Below, one piece after another: positions 32,701 to 43,087 of a stretch of 50,092 nucleotides of DNA. Positions within the stretch are counted from its first letter, which is position 1. Every line of letters begins with the position of its first letter. Under the pieces are notes generated by a model. It did no database searches and was not told where the DNA came from. It was given only the letters and a program-made list of their open reading frames with translations. The stretch is from Chlamydomonas sphaeroides. Its lineage: Eukaryota; Chlorophyta; Chlorophyceae; Chlamydomonadales; Chlamydomonadaceae. The position numbers and the translations under genes were made by a program. Where the stretch lies: the NCBI GenBank assembly GCA_001662425.1, contig BDDC01000284.1, forward strand, positions 22,205 to 72,296, given 5' to 3'.

Positions 32701-33330
32701 TGCCATGTTGGCAGCACACCGCCGTCCGCAGAGCCAGGCGCTGCGGGCGCCGCTGGGGGCCCCGGTGGGGGCTGCAGCGTGCGCACGGAAACCCCCCAGC
32801 GGCGGCGCTGCGGCGCTGCGGCTGACGGGCTGCCGAGGGCACCACGCAAGCGCGCGCGAGCCCCCTGAGACCAGCGCCCAGCGCGCAGCCCCCACGCCCT
32901 CCACCTGCCTACCCATGGACGCATGGCGACGCTAAGCTGCCGTGTGTGTGTGTGTGTGTGTGCCACTCCGCCGCCGCTGCCGCCGCCCTCGGCCCCTCCG
33001 CAGGTGGCTGCGGGCGGCCGGCCGCTGGTGGCGTGGACGGTGGACAGCCTGGAGGACGCGGCGCGTGTGTCGCGGGCTGGCGGCGGGCGGCCGCACATCG
33101 TGGTGGCCAATGACCCGCTTGGGCTGGAGGCCAAGCTGCGGGCGGCGGCGGCGGGTTGTGGGGGAGGCGGCGGGGCGGCGGCAGGGGTCGGAGGGAGTCA
33201 AGGGGGAGCGGGGGCGGGCAGGGCGGAGGGTGGGGGGTTAGGAACGGGGCAGGCGGGCGGGCAGGTGGGCGCGGAGTCGGCGGGGGAAGGGGGAGGCATA
33301 GGCCGGCGGCGGAGAAGGGCGCGGTTGTAG
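29754..33330 (+). CDS. Membrane-anchored GDPD-like protein with altered catalytic positions (N-terminus incomplete)
   Basis: TIM-barrel protein related to glycerophosphodiester phosphodiesterases. Exons that join in phase: 29754-30074, 30244-30411, 30852-31798, 32365-32479 and 33004-33330. The first recognisable exon opens with a hydrophobic span, AVLALLVIGLLYF. A polar stalk with a Gln run follows, giving a single-pass anchor with the rest outside or lumenal. The barrel begins with SHRASLGPSDPRDDTP, continues with VVCYDVDVVVTADGKLVVGY, and ends with RPLVAWTVDSLEDAARV and IVVANDPLGLEAKL, the usual last strands. True enzymes have an E-x-D pair and a His after the second strand (VVFHD type). 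Here these positions read D-x-D and GY, so catalysis is doubtful. Between helices lies an Ala/Gly/Ser/Thr-rich insert of about 190 residues (31000-31580). The stop at 33328 ends a Gly/Arg-rich tail just before an assembly gap. Confidence 0.7.
29988..30023 (+). repeat. CAG/CAA tract coding for poly-Gln
   Basis: Twelve consecutive Gln codons, mostly CAG with two CAA interruptions, encode a Gln run in the stalk between the membrane span and the GDPD-like barrel. Confidence 0.85.
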
Positions 33331-33348
33331 GTTGGGGGAGGGGCGGGG

Positions 33349-33719
33349 NNNNNNNNNNNNNNNNNNNNNNNNNNNNNNNNNNNNNNNNNNNNNNNNNNNN
33401 NNNNNNNNNNNNNNNNNNNNNNNNNNNNNNNNNNNNNNNNNNNNNNNNNNNNNNNNNNNNNNNNNNNNNNNNNNNNNNNNNNNNNNNNNNNNNNNNNNNN
33501 NNNNNNNNNNNNNNNNNNNNNNNNNNNNNNNNNNNNNNNNNNNNNNNNNNNNNNNNNNNNNNNNNNNNNNNNNNNNNNNNNNNNNNNNNNNNNNNNNNNN
33601 NNNNNNNNNNNNNNNNNNNNNNNNNNNNNNNNNNNNNNNNNNNNNNNNNNNNNNNNNNNNNNNNNNNNNNNNNNNNNNNNNNNNNNNNNNNNNNNNNNNN
33701 NNNNNNNNNNNNNNNNNNN
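33349..33719. other. Assembly gap (371 N)
   Basis: Unsequenced stretch. Both sides are open to doubt: the left flank is very G-rich and ends 18 bases after the GDPD-like stop codon; the right flank starts about 100 bases before the propeller-BTB start. The gap length may be arbitrary. Confidence 0.99.
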
Positions 33720-33816
33720 TTGGGAGCGCACGTGTGGGGTGGCGCAGGTATGGTGCGTGCCGTGTACTACAAGGGCTTGCACTTGTCTTAAACCACTGGA
33801 AACGCGGCATGACTGT

Positions 33817-35946
33817 ATGTACATCGGCGACATGCCGCCGCTCATACTGCAGGGCGCTCTATCGGCCCCTAGTCCGGCCGGCATCGCGACGCGCGCTACG
33901 CCGAGGCATACCCCGAACGAGCAGACAACCTTGATAGCAAGCCTTACTGGCGAGGTTCGTCCTCTTATCGGAGCTCAAGCGCACGCAGGGTTGTCATTGG
34001 GCGACCCGCTTCCGCTAGCCGATGGCGCTGCACGGCCCTACGTCGCCCGTGGAGGCTGGACATGCCCTTGCTACGATGCACACACTGGGGCCCTCCTGGC
34101 CATCAACTCGCTAGCGGTTCTGGCCATCACGCGACACGCTGATGGCAGCGACAGGGTCACCCTTCTCGCGGGCCACCGCTGCGAGCAGGGCTTCAGCGAC
34201 GGATCTGGAAGCGTTGCCAGGTAGACATCGTTCCGGCGTTCGTGACACGTGCTCGCGACACGCAAACCACTACCGGTTTCTGCGCCCTCACACACGCCCG
34301 TCCTTTCGAACACTGCCCTTCTCCTCTGCGCCGGCCCAGGTTCCAGTGCCCCTGCTTCCTTGCCAGTGACGGATCGGGTCACATATTCGTGGCGGACGAC
34401 CGCCGCATCCGCGTACTCGCCCTGCCGCAACCACCGCCCGAGCCCGGCACCGCCGCAGCCGCAGACGAGGTCCACGTCTTCACTCTGCCCTTCGAGGCGC
34501 CCTCACAAATCTGGGGCATGGCCTTTGACCCCGGCAGCAGCGCCAACGCCCCAGATGCCGCCGCCACCGCCACCACCAACCCACATGCCGGCCGCCCCCG
34601 CAGCCTCGTCTTCGCCACCGCCACCGCAGTCTACCGCCTCCCCCTCGCCTCCACTGACTCGACCCACATCCACAACCCAGACCACGTGGCCGCCGGCGCG
34701 CCGGAGCTGCTCGCGGGCCGCGAGGGTGCCAGCGGCGCCGCCGACGGCGCCGGCGCCGACGCGCGCTTCGCCGACGTCTACGGCCTGGCGCTCGACGCCG
34801 GCGGCGCCATGTACGTTGCCGAAGTGGACAACTGGGCCAACGTCTCGACGCTGCGTCGCGTCACGCCGTCAGGTGACGTCAGCACGCTTGCCTCGCGGCT
34901 CGAGGGCGTGCTTGCCCGACCCGCCATCCTGCCCAACGGTTGCCTCGCGCTGTGTGGCTACTCCAGCGGGACCCTCCGGGTCCTGGACCTGGGCCTCGTG
35001 CCGTTGGAGGGCACAGCCGGGTCCGCGGGCAAAAGCGCGGCGAGTGCAGGCGGCGGCGGCGGCGGCGCAGAGGCGCAGTCGGAGGTCGCTGCAGAGCTGG
35101 AAGCGCTGCGCGGCCTGGCAGCCGACCTGGCTGCGCTGCTGGAGGGTGGGCCGGCGGCGGAGGCCGTGTCGGACCTGGCTCTGGAGGTCGGCGGCCGGGC
35201 GTTCGCCGTGCACCGGGCGGTGCTGTGTGCGCGCTGCGACTACTTCAAGCAGCGCTTCTCGGGCGGCTTTGCGGACGGCGGCGCCGCGGCGCTAAGCCTG
35301 CCGGACGCCGACCCCGACGCGTTCGCGCTGCTGCTGCGCTTCCTGTACACCGGCGCCGCGGACCTCTCCGCCGCGCCGCTGCCGCTGGCGCAGTCGCTGG
35401 CGGAGCTGTCGGACCGGCTGCTGCTGCCGGAGCTGTGCCGGCAGGCGCAGGCGCGCGTGCTGGCGGCGGTGGGTCTGGAGACCATCGTCGACACGCTGCT
35501 GTGGGCCGATGGCCATGGGCCGACCTTCGCAGCGCTGCTGGCCGAGCTCAAGGCCTGGTACCTGGAGCGCCATGAGGAGGTGCGGCTGCTGCCGAGATGC
35601 TGGGCATACACACGTGCGCGCGTGACGCCTGCTGCATGCTGTCAGGATCGCAGATGGCTCGTTCATTGCGGTGCTTACGGTTGGCGTGTTCAATAAGGCA
35701 GAGGCCGAGTGCTGCACCCGTCCGTGCTCAACAGGCCGTTGCCGTAACACCCAACCCTTCCATCATGCCCCTTCCATCATGCCCCTGTGTGTGTGTGTGA
35801 CCATCGCCCAGGTCCTGGACCAGCGGCCCGGCTGCTTGGTGCGGCTGTGCGGCTGCAGCCCCGGCCTCATGGTGGACCTCGTGGCGGCGCTCACCAGGAG
35901 GTGCGCAGCGGCGGGCGGCAGAGGCGCGTGTGGGGCTGGGGGCTAA
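33817..35946 (+). CDS. NHL-like beta-propeller / BTB protein, intact family member
   Basis: Probable Cullin-3 adaptor-type protein of about 592 residues. Three exons join in phase: 33817-34220, 34340-35579 and 35812-35946. The N-terminal half carries NHL-type propeller blades: DGSGSVARFQCPCFLASDG, GHIFVADDRRIRVLAL, ARFADVYGLALDAGGAMYV and RVTPSGDVSTLASRLEG. The first blade is split by intron 1. A Gly-rich linker (about 35040-35075) leads to the BTB domain at about 35170-35450, with VGGRAFAVHRAVLCARCDYF, then LSLPDADPDAFALLLRFLYT, the classic BTB core. BACK-like helices follow. BTB proteins usually dimerise and bind Cullin-3, with the second domain choosing the target; that role is inferred here. 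The start is chosen because it gives a leader of about 50 residues before GEVRPLIG, as in the copy at 38 kb. ATG at 33832 is the alternative, and the assembly gap lies close upstream. Confidence 0.82.
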
Positions 35947-38314
35947 GGGGGTACAGAGAGAGGTGTGCGTCGCCAGGAGCTGCGGGCTACCGGAAGTGCG
36001 GAGCGAGAGGGACATGTGGTGACTTGGTGGCGGTGCGCACAGAGCGGCGCACAGCGGGGGGCGGGACGGGCTTGGGGCTGGCGGGTCGAGGAGGGGCTTG
36101 CTGAACGCGGTCGGAGACGCGGGTCGCTCGAAGGGTCATGGGTGTGGTGGGGGGGGAAAGGGTAAGCGCGCGGCTGCCTCTTGCACGTCTCTGGCCTCAA
36201 CGGTAGGCCCGCGCCGTGCCGGTGCTGCGCCGCAACCCCGCAGTTCACTGCTGCGCTCCGGCGCGCCAGCGGCAGGCGGCGCTGGGGGCTCACCGCCCGG
36301 GCGCGGTGACACACCTCGGGCCTGAGCGCTGCGTATGCGCATGGCCCGCTCGCAAGCTGCGGTCAAGGCCAGTCGTCAGGTGCGGTCGTGCTGGCAGCGC
36401 TTGCTGCGGCAAGCAACAAAGCAGGCACTAGGGGAGGCAGCAGCGCTGGGGAGTGCGGCGTTGCCGTGCTGCTCCCTTTCCCGGAGCTGGAACTTGACGC
36501 GTTGCTCCTTCCGCTGTGCGCTGCCCATGAACCTGCGCAGCATCGATTCATCCCGCCACCCTCCGATGGGCACGAGGGGCTGTCCGGCTGCAGGCATCGC
36601 TTGCGCTGCGCGCGTGCCTAATGAGGTGAGCAGCAGCCAGGTATCTGTAGCCGACGTCGAGGAGCACGCTATCTTTTGTGCACACGCCCGTGCGCCGCTG
36701 TTGTTCGGCGGCCGGGGTGAGCTGACGCTGCTGGCCTGCCCATCCGCTGCCCTCCGCGCCCGAGTGGTCGACGGGGCGCGGTGTTGCTGCCGGCCTGACC
36801 TGGACCCTCTCTCGCTCTGGATCCATGCCGTGCAGGCTGGACCCAGCAGTCTCCGGCGCCATGCGTTTGCGGCTCTGCTGCTGATGGAGATAAGGATGAC
36901 CGACGGGGCCCTGGGACTGTCTGGCAGGTCTGACCGGTCATGCTCAATGGCCCGAGCGCCTGGCGCAGTGCAGGGCCCCAGGCCGCCCAGGCGCCGATGC
37001 GCTGCCGCGCAGTGCAGCCAGCATATGGTGTGCCGCGCCGGCACCGTCTTCGGCCGCAACCGGCGCTGGACATGGGGGCCGCCCGCCTCCCCGGCTGGCC
37101 GTCACCGCACCGCGCGGGCTCAGGGCAGCTAGCTGAGCAGGGCTCGCTAGGGATGTGGTGGTGGTTGTGATTGTTGCTGGCTAGGGGCGCTCGTGTAGTG
37201 CGCACGGTCTGGAGCCGCCGGTGCAGGGGAGCCCAGGCAGCGCTGCCCCGGCGCCGGCGCCGGCCCCCGGCCCCCGGCCCCAGGAGAGGTGCTGACTGGC
37301 TGGCGGCGCATGTGGGGCGCTGCGGAGGCTGGCTGGGGCGCTCAGTCATGGTCGAGTCATGGTTAAGGAGGGGCTCGCCCATGGCGGTCATCATCGGGGG
37401 CCGCAGCGCCGCATGCTGGCTGGAGGCTGCGCGGCTGCGTGCGTGGTGCAGGAGTCGGTGGGGGGAGGTCGGCAGTGTGGGGGGCGGCGCGAGCCCTATC
37501 CATGCAGGGCTGGCTACTGCAGGGAGCGACAGCATAGCGACCCGAGCGACAAGCGGAAAGGGACAAGCGGTGGGACCGCATGCAGGGGCTGCGGCGGCGC
37601 GTCGTGGGAGCGCGTCCTTTACTTCGGGAAGGCGCGATGCGAGGGAGCGTGGGGCATGTGTTGGCATGGCGGTCGGGGGAGCGCCTCGCTTGCGCGCTTG
37701 CTGACAGGTCCTTTAAGCTAGCTATGTGGAGGGTGCGGGCGGGGTAGCGCCGAGTGGTGTGTCTTCTGGGCGGAGAGTGGGCACGCGCGCACGCGCCGCT
37801 CATGTTGCTCATGTTGCTTATGTTGTTCATTCATGTTGCTCATGCTCCTCATTCATGTTGCTTATTTATGTTGCTCATGTAACTTATGTTTCTCATTGTG
37901 CGCTGGAATGTGCGCTGAGCGTCGCTGAGGCGCAACAGCGGCAGGGGCCGATGTTTGGCCGGGTTTGCTCGTGTTGACTGGCAGCCACGGAAGTCCCGAA
38001 GTCTGTTACTCCGGGGGCCAGCTTTGAAGGTATTGAGGAAAATCGGCTGGAAAAGGTGCCCGGAGCTCGGATGCGGGAGCCGGCGGAAAAGCGGGTTCCG
38101 CACGCGTGCCGCCGCGGACCCACGGGTCAAGTTACTTGACCCATGTAGCAGTCGCGCCGCTTTGCGACGCTCCAGATAGATAGCCACAGCTGATCCTGCC
38201 CGCACCTACGTAAAGTCTCTGCCGCGCGCCGCGCATCAAGCTGCCGCTCGTCACCCTTGCAGCACTCTTGCCTAGCGCGACCGCACACGAGTCTGAAGCG
38301 TCTCGACAGCGGCC
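35947..38314. other. No confident gene; one candidate open frame at 36335-37132 (+)
   Basis: The plus-strand frame 36335-37132 is open for 265 codons, with stretches such as ADVEEHAIFCAHARAPLLFG that look less biased than random GC-rich sequence. I recognise no domain and cannot tell it from chance. The overlapping minus-strand frame of similar length is also unsupported. The region from 37700 to 38314 is AT-richer, contains a short tandem repeat and probably includes the promoter of the next propeller-BTB copy. Confidence 0.3.
37799..37896. repeat. Degenerate tandem repeat of a CATGTTGCTC-like unit
   Basis: About ten copies of a 9-12 base unit resembling TCATGTTGCT, including variants TTATGTTGTTCAT and TTATTTATGTTGCTC. 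It stands out because the surroundings are GC-rich. No protein or hairpin role is apparent. Confidence 0.7.
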
Positions 38315-39884
38315 ATGGCCTACAACAGCCGCACGCTCGCGCTGCCCAGCAAGCCGCTCGGCATCGTCGTCCGGCCCAGCCCCGCCGCCGAGGACGGCAG
38401 CGCGCAGACGCTGCTCTTCTGCAGCTCTGCTGGCGGTAACGCTTTCGAGGTTCGGCCGCTCGCGGGGCAGCAGCAGCGTGGGCGAGCCGCTGGCGCTGGG
38501 CGGCTGTGTGGCGCAGCGGGGAGGCGACGTCCGTAGCCCCGTCTACGAACCCGTCACCGGCGCTGTCTTCTTCGTTCAAGGCGATGCTGTGATGCGGCTG
38601 CAGCAGAGCAACGCCGTCAGCGTGTTCGCGGGGTCTGTGACGGAGGCGCACGCGGCTGCTGCGGACGGGGTTCGCGCCGCGGCCCGCTTCTACGTGCCCA
38701 CGGCCCTGGCCGTGGACGGCCAAGGCGCTATCTTCGTGAGCGACGCCGGCCGCATCCGCCGAGTGGGCGACGTAGGGGCGAGGTGACGACGCTGGAGGGA
38801 GTCGAGGCCCCATTGGGGTTTCCCTGGCTGATGCTCTCCTTCCACGCCACCACAAACACACTCTTCCTCGCCAAGCACTCAGCGCTGTACCGCGCGTGGC
38901 CCGGCAGCGACCTTGCGTCCCTGCAGCCGCTCGCCGGCGAGGAGGATGAGCAAGGGCTGGCCGATGGCCCCGGCAGTGTCACCGCGCTCTTCAAAGGCAT
39001 CAGCTCCATTGTCGCAAGCGCCGGCGGCGAGGTATGGGTGGCCGACAGCGGCTATCTGCGCTGCGTGGACGGAACGACCGGCGCCGTGCGCACGGTGCTG
39101 AGCGGGCTGCCGCAGGACCTGTGCAGCCTAGCCATCCTGCCCGGCGGCAAGCTGGCGGCCTGCGATTGTGAGCAGAGCTCCCTCGCCATCATCAGCGGCC
39201 CGCAGCCGTTTGCGGCCAGCAGCACTGACGACGGTGCCGTCAGCAGCAGGCGCTGCCCCGCTTCCCAGCCGCCCGCCAAGCGCCCTCGCCTGAGCGAGCT
39301 GCTGGCCCTGCCGACCGAGGGTCCGGCGGTGGCTAGCGGAGGCAGTGCCAGCGGCACCCTGCTCGTGCGTGTTCGCGTGGGCGCCGGCGCCGGCGCCCGG
39401 GTGTTTGCGCCGCACCGCTCGCTGCTGGCGGTCCAGTCGGGTTACTTCCGGACGCTGTTCGAGGCGCCGGATGGACGGCCCCTTTGCCGGCAGCGGCGTT
39501 GCCGAGGCGGACCTGCCCGATGCCGACCCAGATGCGTTTGCGTGGCTGCTCGACTGCATGTACGGCAGCGCAGGGAGCGCCGCCCTGCCCCTGGACATAC
39601 CGGCGCCGCTGCTGCGCCCTGTGGTGGCGCTGGCGGCGCGGCTGGTTCTCCCGCAGGCGCTGATGGGCCCGCTTCAGGAGCGGCTGCTGGCGGCCGTGAC
39701 GCCTGCGAGCGTGGTGTCGGACCTGGCGTGGGCGCAGCGGCACTCGCTGGCGGCACTGCTGCCGGCGTTCAAGGCGCGCTTTCTGGCATGCCGCAAGCAG
39801 GTGGACATGGATGGGCTCGAGGAGCTGGGCGAAGCGTCCCCCAAGCTGGCAGCGGAGCTGATGCGGGCGCTGATAATCTTTTAG
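38315..39884 (+). pseudogene. Intronless, frameshifted propeller-BTB copy
   Basis: Relative of the gene at 33.8-35.9 kb with the same domain order. It starts at MAYNSRTLALPSKPLGIVV and runs to FEVRPLAG. One extra G in the four-G run at 38464-38467 then changes the frame. It continues SSSVGEPLALGG through VRAAARFYVPTALAVDGQGA and VSDAGRIRRVGD to the four-G run at 38775-38778. The next frame carries GEVTTLEG, ISSIVASAGGEVWVADSGYL and VFAPHRSLLAVQSGYFRTLF. A third change near 39461-39473 leads into DLPDADPDAFAWLLDCMYGS and the BACK-like helices, ending at 39884. Both introns of the intact gene are missing, which suggests a retrocopy. The family motifs are otherwise well kept, so the damage is recent or partly due to sequence error in G runs. 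The protein is not restored here. Confidence 0.75.
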
Positions 39885-42800
39885 GAGCAACAGCAGGTGA
39901 GGCTAGCAGCGGCCGCTGCAGTTATTGTACTCGCAGCGGTGGGCGTCGGGGTGTACCCTTACCTCCTTACTGTGCAACTGCTGGGCTAAGCCAAGCTCTC
40001 TCCTGGGGTACACCAAGCTCTCTTACCTCGCTGCCATGCACTCCGTCCTGCTGCCTGCTTCGCTTCCCTGCCCCCGTCCAGTCACCCAGTCGCACGGTGG
40101 TGCTCTGGCCTCTGAATCCTTTGATGGACGGATGGGCGCCCTGGTCGGAATAGAGCTGTACAGCATTTGGTGGTCGGTGTGGGCCTTCCTGCTGCCTGTC
40201 AGGCCCTGACCGCTGGGGAAGTCCCGCTGTAAGGTGCATGCCTGCCACTGGCAGCTTCACCAGGCAAGGGCGGCTTGTGCGCGCATGCAAGTGACAACGA
40301 GAACTAGCAAACGATTGGGCTAGCTAGGCATGCGTTGGGCGCTGTGCACGATGATTGACCGTTGGCGTGTGGTAGGTACGTACCGTACGGCGGTACGTAG
40401 GGGCGCCAATGCGCACACGCAACTGGGGCCATGGCACGCCTTGGGTGCTGGTGTCTTGACCAATCAGCCTGGCTTGCAAGGAGGATTGATGCTATATAGG
40501 CTGGATAGGATGTTAGGCAGTATGCCAAGCTTTGGTTGGTGATGATTGAGCTTGCTTGGTTCCTGGCTGGCTAGATAGGGCCGGAGGTGCTGCAGCGACC
40601 GCGTGCTGTGCAGGGTGTATATCCCTGGCTTGCCTCGGGCCCTGCTTGGGCTGACTGGGCTTGCCGTTGATGGCCCCAAGCAGCAAAGAACAAAGTCAAT
40701 AATCTATGACCTGTACGTACCTGCAATGCTGCGACCCCGACAATGCACCCATAGAAGCTAGCTGCGATCGATGGGGGGCCAAGCTAGCAGGCGAAACAGC
40801 ACGCGACATACAAGTACACGGCAGCCGGCCAAGCAACTCACCTGGCAGCGCGTCGGTTGCGCCAGAGACCAACGAAGTAACTGCCACTGGCGCCTAGCTA
40901 GGGGCCCGGCCCAACCCCCAAAACGCAACTCAAAGCGAACCTGTTGAATGGGATAGGCGTGCGGCGACTTGGTCAGTCGACAGACTTCGGCATCGTAAGC
41001 GTGCAGCATCCCATTTCAATCCAAGGGGGCATGCCCACCCTCTATCTGGGCAGATGTGAGAGCCGAGCCGACTAAGCCGACGCATGCATGCCGGCCGCCG
41101 GTTTGGGGGGGGGGGGCGAGGGGTGGAGTGACGGAAGTTCCGGGAATTCTTTGATACTTCCCGCTTCTCACGCCACGTGCATGGCCCATCATAAGTGCCG
41201 CCCCCGCGCCGGCGCCGCCGTCCCCATCGCTGGCCCCACTGCTGCTCTTCTCATTTCTTTGCCGCCACCACCACCGTGCCGCCCCGCCTGCGCTTGCCGG
41301 CGTCCTGGTGGCAATTGTCTGCCCTGGTGGCGGTGTGTTGCCGTGGGTGTCGCGTGCTGGCCGTGTCCGCTGTGAAGCATTCAGGTCGTGACAGGAGGCC
41401 GACCTAGCTACCCTGCAGCAAGAAAGCAGGAGTCAGGCCGCAGCTCTCAGATGGCCTGGCGGGTGTGCCCCTTCGTGTGCCTTACTTGTCGATGGCGGAG
41501 TGGCGGGGCAGCGCACCTACCGGGCACCAGCAGGCAGGCTGGCGTCACTGGGCCGCGGGTGCCCTCTATCTAGGCCTACTAGCTAGTAGAGGCCTATATA
41601 TAGGCCCTCCGCGCTCCGACCACACCGGCAACGCAACTCAAAATTGCGTAGTTAGCTCCTGACCGCTGCAGGAAGCAGGTAATTTCCCCGGAACATGATG
41701 CATTATGTGGAACAGGCCTAAATTCCTAGGAACTTAGCAGCAGGGCATCAATGGGAGGTGCTGCAGCAGGCAGGGCGCGCGGGGCTGCTGGGGCGGGGGC
41801 AGGCGCTTGCATGTATGGGTGCGGCCTCTCTCTACTGCTGTGCGCACGGCTGATACCGATCGAACGATGGAGACTCCAATGAGAACGTAACTCCAACCTA
41901 ACAGGAAGTCACCAGGAGCAACCTGTGCCGGCAAACGTGTGGCGGGGCCACGTGTATATATCGCAACCCGCCTTTGACACGCACGCTGGCTGCTGTGGGT
42001 ACAGCATGAACGAAGCAGCATGCAGGGCGGGGGGCTGGGCGGGTGCAGCAGCATGCAGGGGATCTTGTTTGATCGATCGATCGCTGCTGTATGTGTGCCC
42101 GAGCGAGTTTGAGGCGCGCTGCATCGCGCAGGCGATCGTGCAGCTGCGAAGGCGGGCCTTGGTTATAAGCAGTTCGAGTCTGTGTTGTTGTATGTTGTTG
42201 TTGTTACACGGTCAGACCACTGGCCTTCAGCCGTGCAACGCCCGTACGGGCCGTGAACCCCAGGGCAGCAGAGCAGAGCAACAACTAACAAGCACCGGAC
42301 ATCGCACCTTGCGAAGGCCTCGCCTAGGGCAAACCGCCAGAAACCCCAGGCGTACAATGCTAGCCACCCAGCAAGACCTGCGTCCCAAGCAAGCCTCGAG
42401 GCGGCAGGCGGCAGCAGTTAGCGACCTTTACCATATCAGTGGCCTGCTGATACGTACTACGTTTCGTTGCCCACCAACCAACCTCACTACTGCGACCGAT
42501 ATGTGCAGAGCTAGCTGAGCATCAAGCCACACTCTTGCCTTCGTGCACTGCCACTCCGACCGCCTGGCCCTGGCCGAGTGCCACCTGACCGGCGAGCTTC
42601 CCGGCATCTTGCCAGCAGCAGCTGCTGCTCCCTGCTGTGCCCGGCGGCAGCAGCGGTGCAGGGCCAAGGCTGGCGCTGCGGGCAGCAGCTACAGCAGCAC
42701 GGCTTGCCCTGGCGGCAAGGATAGCACTGACGGCGGCAAGGATGGCGCTGGCGGCAAGGATGGCGACGAGGATGGCCGCAGCAAGGGTAAAGCACAGGAT

Positions 42801-43087
42801 GGCTCCGCCCTGCTGGTCCGCAGCACGCTCGGCCTGGCCAGCCTGGCCGGACAGCGGCCCAGCCCAGCCGAGTGGAAGCCCAAGGTCGCCGTTAGGCCCT
42901 ACATACAGTGGGTAGGCCGAGGAAGGCAGGCATGACTGACGTCAGCAAGTAGGCTCCTGTGACAGTGCACTTGTATCTGCTGCGTGCCGTAGGGCATCGG
43001 CGTAAAGCCTTTGAATCCACGCTTTACTTCCTCGCGCACAGAGGTACTGTACAGTAACCACAGCGTTTACCAAGCCCTCAACCTAAC
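39885..43087. other. About 3.2 kb without a supported gene
   Basis: Less GC-rich than the rest, with many GCTAGC/TAGCTAG and ATGCATGC-type short palindromes and a run of twelve G (41105-41116). These features are common in decayed repeats. A plus-strand frame at 42543-42935 contains a Gly-Lys-Asp-rich stretch (GGKDSTDGGKDGAGGKDG) but has no known domain, and its start is unclear. The right end should include the 3' untranslated region of the minus-strand LamG/PAN gene. TTACA at about 42206 (TGTAA on the minus strand) is one possible polyadenylation signal for it. Confidence 0.35.

Noticed and set aside
32941..32962. (TG)n run as a Z-DNA or regulatory element
   Set aside because: It lies inside a GDPD-like intron just before the polypyrimidine-type acceptor region. 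A simple dinucleotide repeat is sufficient explanation.
42055..42090. GATCGATCGATCG palindromic run as a regulatory site
   Set aside because: Short self-complementary runs are frequent in this 3-kb gene-poor stretch, and nothing ties this one to a gene.
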